Below, in pieces: positions 35,001 through 47,968 of a stretch of DNA of 64,000 nucleotides (its first letter is position 1; each line of letters opens with the position of its first letter). A program made the position numbers and the translations under genes. Source of the stretch: Euryodendron excelsum. Taxonomy: Eukaryota > Streptophyta > Magnoliopsida > Ericales > Pentaphylacaceae. The notes beneath the pieces were generated by a model. That model was not told the origin of the DNA. It saw only the letters and a program-made list of their open reading frames with translations, and made no database searches. The stretch covers positions 49,779,836-49,843,835 of the forward strand of contig CM065381.1 in NCBI GenBank assembly GCA_033060915.1. The letters run 5' to 3'.

Positions 35001-35490
35001 CGAATACTTATCCCAAGACCATAGATAGGAAGTTCTTGAAAAATTAATTGGATTAGGTGCAAATTTCGCACGATTCCGTCAAGAGATGAGAGAGAAAACA
35101 CAATCTGAAATTTGGGTAAAATCTGGTGCGAAATTTGTCAGGTGCAGCCACTTTTGGGGGCTGTTCAGGAGACCAAATCTTCACGGAATTGAGTTTTGAG
35201 AACATGAGGAAATCGGGCTTGAAGAGTAGATAATTTTAGACATTTGATTTGCCAAAATCCGTATAGAAATGGGAAAGAAAACCTAGTTTAAAATTAGGAC
35301 TAATTTCGGTGCGAATCCTTCCCGGGTATAGCGTGTTTCAAAGAGACCGACTTTCCATGAAGCCGAGTTCTAAACTTTCAACTAGATCGAGCCTAAAAGG
35401 GAACTTCATTTTAGACATATAATTCCTATGGTTTGGTCCCTCCAATCCAACTAGAGGTATAATGCAGTCAAAGAAGTTGCGGGTATTATA
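32098..35490. mobile_element. 3.39-kb insertion with 5-bp target duplication, probably a solo LTR
   Basis: It begins tataacgacccgc and ends gcgggtattata, which form imperfect terminal inverted repeats. AAATC occurs directly on both sides (32093-32097 and 35491-35495), and removing the insert restores the LTR reading tttcaaaaatccatattc. Five-bp duplication and short inverted ends fit a Ty3/gypsy LTR; the length fits a large solo LTR. Inside are a CT-rich stretch (34165-34185) and gagtttggggcgttaaat (34975-34997). No protein-coding domain is visible, and the family is not identified. Confidence 0.65.
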
Positions 35491-36955
35491 AAATCCATAT
35501 TCAAACCTCTTTCCAAATTGTTTTGCAAGTCTATTTTATAAAAACTCTTTTCAAAAATCTACTTTCTAAAAACTCTTTTCAAAAGATTGACTTTCCAAAA
35601 ACTCTTCGTCTTGGAGTCCAAGTTAAGCATTAGAATCCATGGTTAGGAAACCCTAGTACTCTTTCTTAAAATCATGACTTCCTATTTTACCTCAAATCAT
35701 AGGTTTTCAAATCAAATATTCAAATCAAATTTTTTCCAACCATTCCAAGTCAAGTGTTTTCAAGTCAAGTTAAGTAAAGTGTTTTCGAAACTTTCCTAAT
35801 TTGAAACTTTCTAAAATCAAACTTTTTTAAGTCTAAATCAAACTTTTCAAATTCAATTGTATGCTTTAACCTTAGGTTACCAAAACCCTAGGATGTCTAA
35901 ACCCAAATTCAATCCTAAACCTAAAGTTAGGAAGCTTCAACTCCTTTCTAGAACTCTTTTCTAAACCAAGATAGTTTTAAAACTTCAATTCAAGTCAAGC
36001 TATATTCAAAACTCAATTCATTCTTTCCAAATCAAGTTCAATTTGTTTTTCAAAGTTCAATCTTTTCAAATCAAAATCAATTCCAAACTCAATTCCAAGT
36101 TCGATTTCAAATCAAAGTTCAATTTTAAATCCTCTATTCAAAGTTCCAAATCAAGCCCTTTTCAAATCAAACCTTTTTAAGTTAAACTTTTCAAACCAAA
36201 TCTCAAACTATCTATTTTCAATCGGACCCCGAGTCTGAACTACGATTGACCTGATTCACAACAAAGGGACACGTAGGCAACCCTTATGGGTGCGGTCACA
36301 ACTTTTTTCAAGATTCTAATTCCACCATCTATTTCAAAATTCCAATTTCTATAATCTTTTTCAAGCTTCAAATCCTCTTTTCAAATCTACTTTCAAAATC
36401 AAATCTTTTTCTTACACTTGCATGTCATATATCATATCGAATATCTTTTTAAAATTCTTTTCAAAGTGGATATAATTGGACATTGGACAATCGAAAATTC
36501 TAAATGAGTGAACCTAGGGTGAATGGATATGTAGGTATTGTAAGGGCGAGATAGGGTGATGATCTTAGATATCTTCCCTATATGTAACCAACCTTTGAAC
36601 CTAAAATCATTGTTTTCAAAGACCAAAATAGAGTTATTTTTCAAAAAGGGCTTAAATCTTTTCAAAAGTTGCCGAACAACCTATTTTCCAAAAAACTCTC
36701 TCTTGAGGATGTTTTCAAAACCTTCTTCAAAAGTCCTAAGTTTAATCTTCAGAATGTGCTTAGTTTTAGGTGACCTAACTCACTTTAATCAAGTTAGGAG
36801 GCGACTCTAAATATTTTCCAAAAGCCCTTAATTAAATGAATTTTTAATTCAAACCTAGTTACACTCGTTCTTCTAGGAGGATGAGTTCTAATGAGAGAGT
36901 ACTGTGTTTTTCTCACTTGTGTGTTTTCTCAAGTGTGAAAAATCAGGGTGCGATA

Positions 36956-37865
36956 GTGAATGAGATGGATTTGTATGGCATATCAAACATGTCGGACTGT
37001 CTAGAGATAGCTTTGAGAAGGTGGTCTTACCGTCTTGAGGGATTGATGCTTTGTCAAGGGACATGACAAAGTGCCCGAGGACAAAATTGTCATTTCGATC
37101 AAGGTTGATCAAAATTGAACGGAAATTGGTTTGATTGGCATCTTGAACGTGTTGGACTATCAAGGGACAGTCAGAGATGGTGGACTTATCATTTTGAGGA
37201 CTTAGTACTTTCTCAAAAGATGCGTCGGTGTGCCCAAAAGGCAGTTTGGTCTTTTTCACCTTGTCAAGCTATCATACGTCAGTATTGACTTGGGTTTACG
37301 AGTGCTTTCCATCACTCCAACGGTTGTGATAAGTTGGTTCTTAGAGGTCTCCCCTTTCTCCGATGAATGTGTCACAGCCAAGAGACGCATATGGTCTCAT
37401 GACACTAGGCAATTTAATGGCAAAACTCACGTTGACCTGGTGAGTGTTCTCGTCATTCCAACGGCTTGAAGGTTTGTGAGTGCTTCTGTCACTCCGACGG
37501 GATGGTGTCGGTTCCGAAGACTGCCTGGTCTCAGAAAACTGCCAGATGCCAAGGGTATAATGGACATTCTACATTAGCGGGCTAGCAGGCGCTAGAAGTG
37601 AACCGTTTAAAGTTTGTGAGTGTTTCCATCACTCCAACGGTGGCAATTGGTTTCAGAGCTCGCACAGTCTCAAAAAGCTACCTGAAAAGCCTAGGGGCAT
37701 TTTGGTCATCAGGCTTCAGTTGGGTCTGTCGGGCCCAAGAAGTGACCAATTGATTGAATTGGAGTTTAAAAAACCAATTTGGGATTCAATAGTGTTGTGA
37801 CATTTTACTAAAATGATTGATTTGGACCGGAGATTGCCAAGTAAGCAAAAAATATGGTGCTTACA
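36956..37865 (-). mobile_element. Truncated reverse Tat LTR, 5'-terminal 0.9 kb
   Basis: Ends in ggtgcttaca, the LTR terminus in reverse. It contains the complement of the agagtggcgaaaacactca blocks and the gggcattttggtcat..ttgggtctgtcgggccc block shared with both families. Its left side is cut exactly at the end of the forward LTR (36955). It is a divergent copy that I cannot place firmly in family A or B. Confidence 0.7.
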
Positions 37866-38909
37866 CCTACACGTTTTGCTTTCAAAAATATCTAGCCTTG
37901 AGTCAAAATGAATTTTCCATACATTTTGTCCAAGTTTCAAGTCAAAACGAATTTTTTACACATTTTGCTACACAAAATGAATTTCCTACACATTTTGTCC
38001 AAGGTTCAAGTTAAAACGAATTTTCTACACGTTTTGCTGCACAAAATGAATTTTTCACACATTTTGTCCAAGTGTCAAGCCAGAACGAATTTGCCTCCAA
38101 AAATTTTCAGTCTTGAGTCCAAATAAATTTTTGACACATTTTGTCCTAAGCTTCAAGTTAAAACGAATTTTTTACACCTTTTGCTACACAAAATTAATTT
38201 TTTACACATTTTGTTCAAGTTTCAAATCAAAATGGTTTTCTAACTTTTTTTCTTTCAAAACGTTTCAACTCAAAATCAAATTCAAGGTTTTCTAAACTTT
38301 TTCCTTCAAAATGTTTATACTCAAAATCAATTCTGGTTTTATAACTTTTTCCTTCAAAAAGTTTGTTTCAAATCAATCTCGATTTTTAAATTTTTTCTTC
38401 GAAAGTTTGTTTCAAATCAACCTTGGTTTTCAAAAAAGTCTGTCTTTCAAAAGAGTTTGCTTCAAATCAATTTGGTTTTCTAACTTTTTCCTTCAAAAAA
38501 TTTGTTTCAAATTAATCTCCATTTTCAATAAATTTTTCCTTCAAAAAGTTTAATTTCCAAAGTTTTTAAAAAAAATTTCAAAAAGTTCAATTTCAATTCA
38601 AACCTCTAATTTTTTGGGATTCCCCTTCAAAAGCCTCGTTTCAAATAAAGTTTCAAGGTTTTTAAAGCTTTTTCCCTCAAAAATTCCAAATTCAAATTCA
38701 AATTCAAATTTTCATCTCAAAACATTTTCAACTTTTTCAAACTTTTTTCCTTATCAAAAAAAAAAAAAAAAAGTTTCACTTCAAAACTCGAACTCCAGCT
38801 TTCAAAATTTGTTAACTCCATTCTCTTCGATCGCCTCGCAGTCAACATGGGACCTTGACTTTACCGTTATCTATCTTTGAGAAGTAAATACAAAAAAAAG
38901 AGGGGCATC
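37866..38909 (+). mobile_element. 3' internal end of another forward family A element, with satellite array
   Basis: Related units caagtttcaagtcaaaacga + attttttacacattttg occur at about 37880-38235. T/A-rich decayed repeats follow to 38890, then a PPT. Poly-A lies at 38756-38772. The frames across it are repeat artefacts. Confidence 0.75.
38892..38909 (+). other. Polypurine tract, family A
   Basis: aaaaaaaagaggggcatc lies directly before the intact LTR start TGTAAGCACCCC at 38910. Confidence 0.8.
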
Positions 38910-40293
38910 TGTAAGCACCCCATTTTTGCCAGGTCTACAGTCTCTAGCCCGATCAGACTCACATTTAACCATCAAATCACATTTCAGCTCAGATTCTCTT
39001 TCTAGACTCTAGTCTAGTCAATTAGTCGCTTCCTGGACCCATTGGGCCCAATCGAAGTCAAATTACCAAAATGCCCTTAGGTACCTCGACACGCTCTTCG
39101 AGAAAGTCTACACACCTCTTTTTTGTTCGCTCGGCAGTCTCCAGTCTGTCCAGACTTGTATTCAAGTCAATATGGACATATTTTAAGTCAAACCATTTTT
39201 TCAAACATAATCTAGTCAATTGATCACTTCATGGGCCCATTAGGCCCAAATAGAGGCAAATGACCAAAGTGCCTTTGGGACATTGTTCGATCCAATTCCA
39301 GTGGGCATGTCTTTTCGAAGACAGTAAGTCCCCGTTTTGATCTCAAATCCAATTTTAAGTCCAATTCCAATTCAAATTAAATTTGGCACGCCTTTCGAGA
39401 AAATTGATCCCCCAAAGCGGTAAGTCCATCCTGTTCGACACATTTTTTGAGAAAAATCTTTAAAACGGTAAGTCCCTTCAAACCCGTCGACCGGGACGAG
39501 ACCCCAAGTCCCCGAGATGGTAGAACGGTCCACCTTTGGAACCTGCTAGCCCGCCAATGAAAAAATGTCTGTTATTCAGCATGCCTTTCGAGAAAGTTGA
39601 TTCCTCAAGCGATAAGTCTACCTAGCAGCTTCTCAAGATCAGGCAGTCTTTGGAATGATCACGGACCGTCAGAGTAACAGAAGTACTCGTAAATATTGTA
39701 ACCGTCGAAGTGGCGAAAACACTTATAAACAGGTTGATATAGGGAATTGTCAATAAACCCCTATGTCACGAGACCACCGTTAGAATGACGGAAATACTCA
39801 AAACCCAGGTCAACACCAATGCCTGCTAGCCCTCTCCGGTGAAAATGACCAAACTACCCCTAGGGCTATTTTCGGCACGTTTCTTGAGAAAGTACCTAAG
39901 TCCTCAAAACGGTAAGTCCACCGTTCCAAGTTTTTCCTAAAGACAATTCGGCATGACTAGGTGCCTTCCAGTCAGTTTCGGGCCAATTTCATGACCCTTC
40001 AATCAAAAAGACCATTTGTCCCCTAGGCCTCCAAGCACCTCAGGAACGACACCAGCTCTGGGTATCAAACCGATAACCTCCCGGGGATGCTTTTGATAGT
40101 ATCCTCGGCTGTTCGATGCGTTTCTGGATCATTCCGAGTCAATTCTGGCAAACTGACTTGGTGCAAAATGACTGTTTTGCCCCTAGTAGGCCGGTCGTCT
40201 ACTCTAACCACACCGGCTCTGGGTATCAAACTAGTAACCTCATGGAACAATCTAGCTAATATTTCTAAGTCTCGAGCCTTCTTTTAGGATATT
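38910..40293 (+). mobile_element. Family A LTR, forward, 5' 1.38 kb only
   Basis: Begins TGTAAGCACCCCATTTTTGC. U3 blocks follow (cgagatggtagaacggtcc, ggtatcaaaccgataacctc), and it is interrupted at 40293 by a reverse LTR terminus. Confidence 0.85.
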
Positions 40294-43200
40294 TTTCATG
40301 CCCAAATTTTTCGCACTCAAGGAATACACACACAAGCAAAAAAAATACTGTACTCTCTCGTTAGAACTCACCCTCCTAGAAGAATGAGTGTGACTAGGTT
40401 TGAACTGAAAATTGATTTGAATAAAGGGCTTTTAGAAAACATTCGGAGTCGCCACTTAACTTGATTAAGGTGAGTTAGGTCACCTAAAAACTAAGCACAA
40501 TCCAAGGATGACACTTATAGTTTTTGAAAATGCTTCCTCAAGAGAGGGTTTTAAAGAAAACAGGTTGTTTAGCAACCTTTGGAAAACATTTAAGCCCTTT
40601 TTAGAAAAATAACTCCATTTTTGGTCTTTCGAAAACAGTGATCTAGGTTTAGAGGTTGGTTACGTGTAGGGAAGACGCACTAAGCCATCACCCCACCCCG
40701 CCCTTATAGTACCTACATATCTATTTATCCTAGATTAGCCTATGAGAGTCTTCAACTAACAAATGTCTAATCCTATTTACTTTAGAAAAGGAATGTTTTA
40801 AAAGACATGATGCATGATATGTACGTGCAAGAAAAAGAGAGTTGGAAAATAGATTTGGAAAGAAATTGATTTGATTTAAAAAGAAATTTGAAAAGATAGA
40901 TTTGAAATTGGAAAGTTTTAGAATTTGGAAATAGAGATTTGGAAATAGAAATTTAGAATTGGAAGTTTGAAATAGATCATGGAATTAGAAACTTGAAGAA
41001 GATTGTAGATTTGGAGATTTGAAAGAAGTTGTGGAAATAAAAGCTTGAAAAAGGTTGTGGAATTGGAGATTTGAAAGAAGTTGTGGAAATAGAAGCTTGA
41101 AAAAGGTTGTGACCGCACCCATGAGGGTTGCCTATGTATCCTTTTGGAGGAATCAGGTCAGTTGTAGTTCGGACAAAAGTCCTATAAAAAATAGAAGGTT
41201 TAATTGGAAAAAGAAATTGAATTGGAATTTGGATTTGATTTGAATTTTGAATAGAAGATTGGAATTTGAAATTTGGAATGGAAGAGATTAGACTTTGATT
41301 TGGAAAGATAGAGATTTAGAAAACCTAGACTTAGGAAGATAGGATTGGGACTTGAGAGAAAGATTTGACTCGAACGCCGGACTTAGAAGATTAAGGAAAG
41401 ATTAGATTTAGAAAGATTTGAATTTAGAAAAGTTTCAAAATAGGGAAGTTTCATTTTAGGAAAGGTTCAAATTAGAAAATTTCGAATTAGGAAAGGTTTC
41501 GTTTTAAGAAAGTTTTGAAATAGGGAAGTTTTGAGTTTAGGAAGTTTTAGATTCGGAAAGATTTGAAGTTTAGGAAAGTTTAGAATTTTAGAAGGATTCA
41601 AAGTTTGAGTTTTAGAAATTCTTGAAATTAGGAAAGGTTTGAGTTTAAGGAAGATTTAGGTTTGGAAAGTTGAGATTTAGAAAGGTATGGAATTAGGAAA
41701 GGTTGGAATTAGGAAAGGGTGGAATTAGGGAAGATTTGGAAACTTAAAGTTTGGAAACCTAAGGTTTAAGAAGGTATGAGATTAGGAAAGATTTGAATTA
41801 GGAAAGATTTGGGTTTGGAAGGATTGAGATTCTTATTTCCTAAAACAAAGGATTGGATTTTGTTTCTAAAAAAAAGATGTTTTGATTTTGTTTCCAAAAA
41901 CGGAAGATAGGATCTTGTTTCCTAAAGGGAAGATTGGATTTGGAAAGGGAAAGTTTTAGAAACTCTAGATTTGGAAGACTATAGTTTTGATGTAGAAAAT
42001 AGGTTTTGGAAACTTATGGTTTTGATGTAAAAAGGGAGATTTTGAAAACCTAAGTTTTAAGGCAAAATTGAAAATCATGTTTTTGAGAAAGGAAATTAGG
42101 GTTTCCTAATTGTTGGCCCTAAGGTTTAACTTGGACACCAAGAAAAGGGATTTTTGAAAAGAGAGTTTTTAGAAAGGGAGATTTTTGAAAAGAAATCCTA
42201 GAGAAGAGTTTTTAGAAAGTGAATTTGAAAAGAAAGAGTTTTTGGAAGGGGACTTTTGGAAGGAGATTGTTAGAAAGAGTTTTTAGGAAAGAAATTTAGG
42301 GAGAGAGTTTTCTAAGAAGGAAACCTAGGGAATGTTTTTAAGAAAGGAATTTTGAAGAGAGCTTTTTGAAAAGGAGTTTCAAAAGAAGTTTTGAAAAATA
42401 GATTTTTGGAGGGAGTTTTTAGAAAACAATTTTGGAAGGGAATTTGAAGAGAGTTTATGGAAAGCATGTTAGAAAAGAGATTTTTAGGAGGAGATTTTTG
42501 AGAAGAGATTTTTTAGAAAGTATATATAAGTATCTCACTTTCCTAAAACAATTTTAACCATAAGAAGGTTAGAACCACTTTAAGATAGTGGTTTTAAAAA
42601 CAATGATTTTGAAAATATGGACCATATTGGTCACTTTAAATGTAACACTTTCCTAAAGCAACCCTAACCATGAAAAGGCTAGAATCACCCTAGGATTGTG
42701 ATTTTGAAAACAAGTTTTGAAAAAGACGGTTTTGATGCAAGTTTTGAAAACAATATTAATGCAAGTTTTGAAAACGAATTTAGAAGAATGCAAGATCATG
42801 ATATGCACAATGTAAGTTGGGGTCGTGAACATACAAGGTTAAAGGCTTCACCACATAATTAAGGGGGCCGAACCCATGTGGCCTCCGGTTAGACTAAAAG
42901 AAAGCCCCTAACACAGTGACCCTCCAATAGCCTAATCCTACACATGAACCGGGAAGTCCCTTGTTTCAAGCATGCAAGAAAGGGGGGGAAGAAGATGGGG
43001 GATTAAAATAAAAGAAAACCCAAGTGGGTTTAGAGGGAGAAGAGAGAGGGGGAAGATGCGTAAACTTCAAGAGAAAGCCTACCTTGTGTCTTGTTTATTT
43101 TGCTTTGCTTTGCGCGCTTCGCCTTTCTTACTTTGCTTCGGTCTTCACTTCAGTCTTCAAGAGTTTATCTTCGATCTTCAAAGCTTTGTAGTTGCAGCAA

Positions 43201-43408
43201 TTCAAGTCTTCAAGGGAGGGTTTGAGGCTAGTGTACGAGTATATATGAGTGTGTATGAGTATATAAGAGGCTAGGGTTTCTGTATGGAGGATGGGGTTTG
43301 GAAAACCTAAAGAAGCTAGGGTTTAGGGAGGTTACGAGCTCTGTATATTGAAGAATAGGGTTTTTAGACTGAGTTTGCGGACCTCCTTCACACTAGAGGA
43401 AGCTCTGT

Positions 43409-43416
43409 GTTTATAG
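43409..43416 (-). promoter_or_regulatory. LTR TATA box (decayed)
   Basis: Plus strand tgtttata, in the same position as the TATAAATA of other copies; one base has changed. Confidence 0.5.
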
Positions 43417-43467
43417 AGAGAGGAATGACCTGGCGCCTATTGCAGTGGCGCCAAGCCAAAAAGCCTT

Positions 43468-43492
43468 CTGGCGCCACTAGGAGTGGCGCCAG
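43468..43492. repeat. Perfect 11-bp inverted repeat, CTGGCGCCACT / AGTGGCGCCAG
   Basis: Arms 43468-43478 and 43482-43492 around the spacer agg, next to further GGCGCC sites (43446). It is the best preserved of the promoter-proximal palindromes of family A. Confidence 0.9.
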
Positions 43493-43997
43493 GTCAAATA
43501 TTGGCTTGGCGTCACTACTAGTGGTGCCAACCACTTAGGAAAGTTTTAAGGTCGGCAAGCAACGTATCTTCAGAAGATTTGGGCACCTGTACTAGTGACT
43601 ACCATGCAATTTTTAGCCTAGCATTACTAAGAGTGGCTCTGGAAGGTCCGGGAAGGATTTAAGGGACCAGGAATGGCTCGGAAAGCTAGAAAGGGACAGG
43701 AACCCTCAAAATAGGGTCCTGGGGGGTCATGGACTTGAAAAAGGATGACAAAATTTGTCAGAATGGTTGACCTGCCCGTTAGGGGCAAAACGGTCAACTA
43801 GATTAGAAAACTACCGGGATGAACTCAGAATGTCCCGGAAGAAGACTCGAGATTTGGAAACATTATTTAGAATTTTTTCAAAGGTTACCGGTTTGATACC
43901 TAGAGCCGGTGTGGACGAAAAAGGTGACCAGCCCACCAGGGGCAAAACGGTCATTTTACGCCGGGTTTACCGGAATTGACTATGAATGATCCAGAAA

Positions 43998-45026
43998 TGT
44001 CACGTCCCAAAACCCGGCATATACGGATTTAGGGTACATGACAGGCCAGTAGCAAGGCTACCAAAGGCCACATTACATAAACTGGTTGATCACCTATGCA
44101 TAATCATTTAGAATGATACATAATTGCGAAAAATAGAACTTTTGATAACTTGAAAATATAATCCGTGTCATACATGGTAAAGCTATGCCTAATCCAAAGC
44201 ATAACATATATAAGGACCAAATCAAGGTCCACCAAAGTTATAGCATTATATCATTACAAAACAATGGGTCCAGCCCTCGAACATTATACAAAACATAGGC
44301 CCATGGGCCGTAACTCAAAATCCATATATGGCCTCACTCTAGGGCCTCTCGGATTAGCTTCCTGAAAATCATTTAAGAAAACGTAAGCTAATGCTTAGTA
44401 AATAACAATGATGCATGAGCATGAAAATACCATGGACTACCAATTATGACTAATGTATTAAACAATAGATAAAATATTTATGCATATAAAATATGAACTT
44501 AAAACGTGTAATCATAGGTTTGAAATCATAGATAGCATAAACATCATATCGAAGCATTCTATCATTCCAAAATATGGTATCATAAAAGAGAGATGCGATG
44601 TATCTTTGCTCGTGATAAGACTTAGCATAACTTGTCATAAACATTTGAACATATCATCGTTCTCGTTCTAAAACATAAGGGTGCTACAACCCAACATCAT
44701 TGCTATGCTCCACATCAGTAACCTTAAAGGTCACAAATAGCGCTCTTTAGGCCGTGGGACGTCTCCCAAACATGGCGATAGTTTATTTCACATCTCCTAT
44801 CGTAGGACCATTGTTGCTAGTTTAAGGTCTTGCCATGAAAGACCTCGAGTTCGCACCATACATTGGAAAAAGTCTTGTATCTCTTTCTTGTAAGCATTTT
44901 AGTCTGTGGGTTTCAATTCATAACATAATATAACTTGCATGCCTTGAAAAGTATGACATCTATAATTGAATATAACATTGATGTATTGAAAACATATGTA
45001 AAACATTGTATGATATAGTTTAAATT
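43998..45026 (+). mobile_element. LTR fragment of an unrelated gypsy-type element
   Basis: Begins tgtcacgtcccaaaacccgg, the style of LTR opening common in plant chromovirus-type elements. It contains the ggatttagggtac and aaggtcacaaatagcgctc stretches, found nowhere else in the window. Its right border at about 45026 abuts family B LTR sequence. No target duplication could be found, so it may be truncated. Orientation is inferred from the TG start only. Confidence 0.5.
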
Positions 45027-45040
45027 TAAGTTAACCTAGG

Positions 45041-45130
45041 GTCGGACAACTAGGGTCAAGTTAACCTAGGGTTGGATAACTAGGGTCAAGTTAACCTAGG
45101 CTCGGATAACAAAGGTCAAGTTAACCTGGG
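45041..45130 (-). repeat. 30-bp tandem array in the family B LTR (3 units)
   Basis: Units of gttggataactagggtcaag + ttaacctagg. The copy at 56121-56240 has 4 units. Confidence 0.9.
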
Positions 45131-46545
45131 GTTGGATTGAAAAATGGTTTTAAAAGGTGGTTTTATGCATTTTTGAAAAGAGTTTTAGATAATAAATCAT
45201 GTTATGCAAAGGACTTTGGTTGACAACCCTTTTGAAAATCATTTCCAAGAAAATTTGATTCTAGCCAAGAATATGGTTATATGGTTGGTTCTTGAAAACC
45301 ATTCATGAAAAGGTTTTCTTAAGGCCATTATAACCTTTATCTTGAAAAAATTAAGAGCTTTAAAAATTAACATAATAATGGCAACTTTTGGAAAACCATT
45401 TTGAATGCAAAGATGGAGAGAATAAATCTTTAGAAACCATTTTTGAGAAGAGGATTTTGGAAACCATTTTTAAACGAAACCATTCCAACAAGTTAAGATT
45501 CCTATGGCCAATGTAAAGGGAGACCATTCGGGAGAGGGTTCCATGGGGCCATTCCAACCACTAATCTTAAGAGAATAGGAATCTTAGAAATTCAAGAGTT
45601 TGAAAATCACTTTTGTCTAAGAACAAAAAGAGAAAGAAACCATTCTAACAATTTAGGGCTCCTATGGCCAATATAAAATGGCGACCACTCAAGAGAGGGT
45701 TCCATGGGGCCATTTCAACCACTAAACTTGAGAGAATAGAAACCTTAGGAATTAGGGAGTTTGAAAACCCTTTTTATACAAGTTGGAATGCAAAGATGCA
45801 AATGTGTGAGTTAGGGGTTAACCGGGGATTTTCTAAGACATGATTTCTGAGGCCTCTTCCTAAACTTCAGGGGACCAACTCTTAGAACCATTTTGAAAGG
45901 AATATTGAGCTTGGAAATGGCATGGAAATAAGAACAATGTAAGTTTTGTAAAACATGGTTATGAACATAGAAATGAAACCAAGCACACAAGACATGAACA
46001 GGATAGCAATATGCAAGGGGGTTATGAATACATACAAGACTTTAGGCTACACCACATAATCAAGGGGCTCCAAGGCCATACCATCTTAATGTTGGCTAGT
46101 GAGAGATCCCCCTACACAGTGGCTCTCACTAGCTTTCCTATAGGCGTGAACTAGGAGCCATCTTGCTCCAAGCATGTAAGAAAGGGGGGTAGAAGATGGG
46201 GATTAAAATAGATAATAGCCTAAGTAGGCTAGGATGGAGAAGAGAGAAGTGGGGGAAGACAAAAAAAATGTAAAAGAAATACCACGTTTTGCCTTCAATA
46301 CACTTGCAATCTTCTATGGATGCCTTGACTTGAACTTGGATGGCTTTAAGTAGGCTTGAGGGGCTACAAAGAGGAGTTCTATGGTGTATAGGGCTATGTA
46401 GGTGAAGTGTATAGGTTAGGGGGAGGTGAAATCTAGCCTAAGTGTTAGAAGAGTGGGTTGTATATAGAGATTCGAGGTTTTAGAGCAATTTCAGTAGAGC
46501 TTCGCATGAATTTTTTGTTCTTGAATATGCAACGGGGGAGGCCAG

Positions 46546-46553
46546 TATTTATA
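46546..46553 (-). promoter_or_regulatory. Family B LTR TATA box
   Basis: Plus strand tatttata in the block ggccagtatttataggcaac, conserved in the three family B LTRs. Confidence 0.7.
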
Positions 46554-47950
46554 GGCAACCTGGGAGAGGCTTGCCGCATGTGCTACATGCGCCTAGCCAA
46601 AAATTTTCCAGTTCCATTGCCAAAATGCCACATGGCACCCATTGTACTGGTAAATCCTTATGGTTGATAGAACTTTGGTTGATTTGATTAAAATATGGGC
46701 ACATATAGCATACGCTCTGTCACCGGGAGTGTTCATTTAAACTTTGCCTCTATAATTGAGCTAACCAGGAAGGTTTCAGAGGAATCGATTGCGTCCACGG
46801 TGTCCCCCTAAGGTTTCTTATGAACTTTCGTGTTTTCAAAAAGTTTGAACGGTGTTCAGAAGTCTGAGATATTGTCTTGGAAAATGTACATAAAATCGCA
46901 TCTCTGCAGAGCATCTGTGATACGCTTCGTGGAGGTTCAAAAGTATCTGTTTTTGTGTCGCATGATTAAGACCTTCGGGAAGCGAACTCTCCGATCGGAC
47001 CGTTCCAATGGAAAGTACTCTAGAAATACTGTTGGAAATTTCTTAATTTATGCATTTCTCAAGTCATTTGATGGTGCGTTATAACCAAGGAATTGGGAAA
47101 AAAGTCAATCTTGGATAAGCGTCTGCGAGACGCTCCAGGGGTTGCTGTAAGTGGCAGTTTTTGAGCCACGCGATGAGGGACTTCGGGGAGCGTTCTATCC
47201 GATCGAGCCTTGTCGATGGAAAGACCTATGGATGAGCTTTCGGGAATTCCTCGGTTTACACATTTCTCAAGTCATTTGACAGTGCGTTACAACTAGGGAA
47301 TCGAGAGGAAAGGTAATTTTGGCAGAGCGTCTGCGACACGTTCTGGGGAACTTTTATCAAGCTGGGGGTGTTTATATTCGTAAGGTCCTCTTTAGGTTAA
47401 ACAAGGGTGTATAACAAGACTTGTCATTCAATAACCTAGGACCGATGTTGTTTTGGGGCGCGTTCGGGTTGTCAGGGGCAAAATGGTCATTTTGGCTAGT
47501 ATCGGTTGAAAATGGTCAGGAATGGACTAGAGTGTTATGTTAAGTGTGTCAGGTCGTTCAGGGATGATCCCGGAAGAATTTTTCCCTGTTTGGTGGGATT
47601 TGTGCTATGCTAGGGCACCCAGGGGTAAAATGGTCATTTTAACCGGAGTTAGCCGAAGTGGGACCAGAGTTGGACAAAATGGCGTGTTGAGTACGCCTAA
47701 CCATTTAGCAATACTTTGAAAAGGCAAACTTACCATCTTGAGGGATTTTAAACTTTCTCAAGACGTGCTTGGAGGCTCAAGGGGCAGGTTTGGTTATTAG
47801 GCCTCTATTGGGCTCAGCGGGCCCGAGAAGTGGTTGACTGATTGGATAAGGGTTTGAAAGTTAATTTGGGCTTGAATGTGCTTATGGAGTTTTAAAAGGG
47901 AGTTCAATCAAGCTGGAGATTGTCGAACACGCAAAAATGGGGTGCTTACA

Positions 47951-47968
47951 ACTGCCCCTCTTTTTCTT
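47951..47968 (-). other. Polypurine tract, family B
   Basis: Plus strand actgcccctctttttctt directly after the LTR terminus tgcttaca; minus strand reads aaaagaggggcagt. Confidence 0.8.

Larger units (their letters stand above)
29446..36955 (+). mobile_element. 3' LTR of the forward family A host element (with an insertion)
   Basis: Starts tttaagcgctcc after a decayed PPT and ends gggtgcgata at 36955. Without the 32098-35490 insertion it is about 4.1 kb. It has the usual order: U3 blocks, GGCGCC inverted repeat (31015-31035), TATA box, telobox motifs (about 31180-31260), pyrimidine-rich tract and terminal gagtcgc..ctagt blocks. It pairs with the LTR at 1819-6176 as the two ends of one nested host element. 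Confidence 0.8.
40294..43997 (-). mobile_element. Family A LTR, reverse, 5' end truncated
   Basis: Starts at the decayed terminus tttcatgcccaaattttt. It carries the gagtcgccacttaacttg block, purine tract, telobox region, TATA box and GGCGCC repeats, and is cut at aatgatccagaaa by the fragment at 43998, about 260 bp short of the LTR start. Confidence 0.85.
45027..47950 (-). mobile_element. Family B LTR, reverse, 3' truncated (3' LTR)
   Basis: Matches 56107-58959 block by block: 30-bp array, ggaaaccattccaac blocks, TATA box, GCATGT repeats, and the gcgtctgcgagacgctcc region. It ends ggtgcttaca at 47950, directly before a PPT. About 1.5 kb of the opposite end is missing at the junction with the 43998 fragment. 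Confidence 0.85.
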
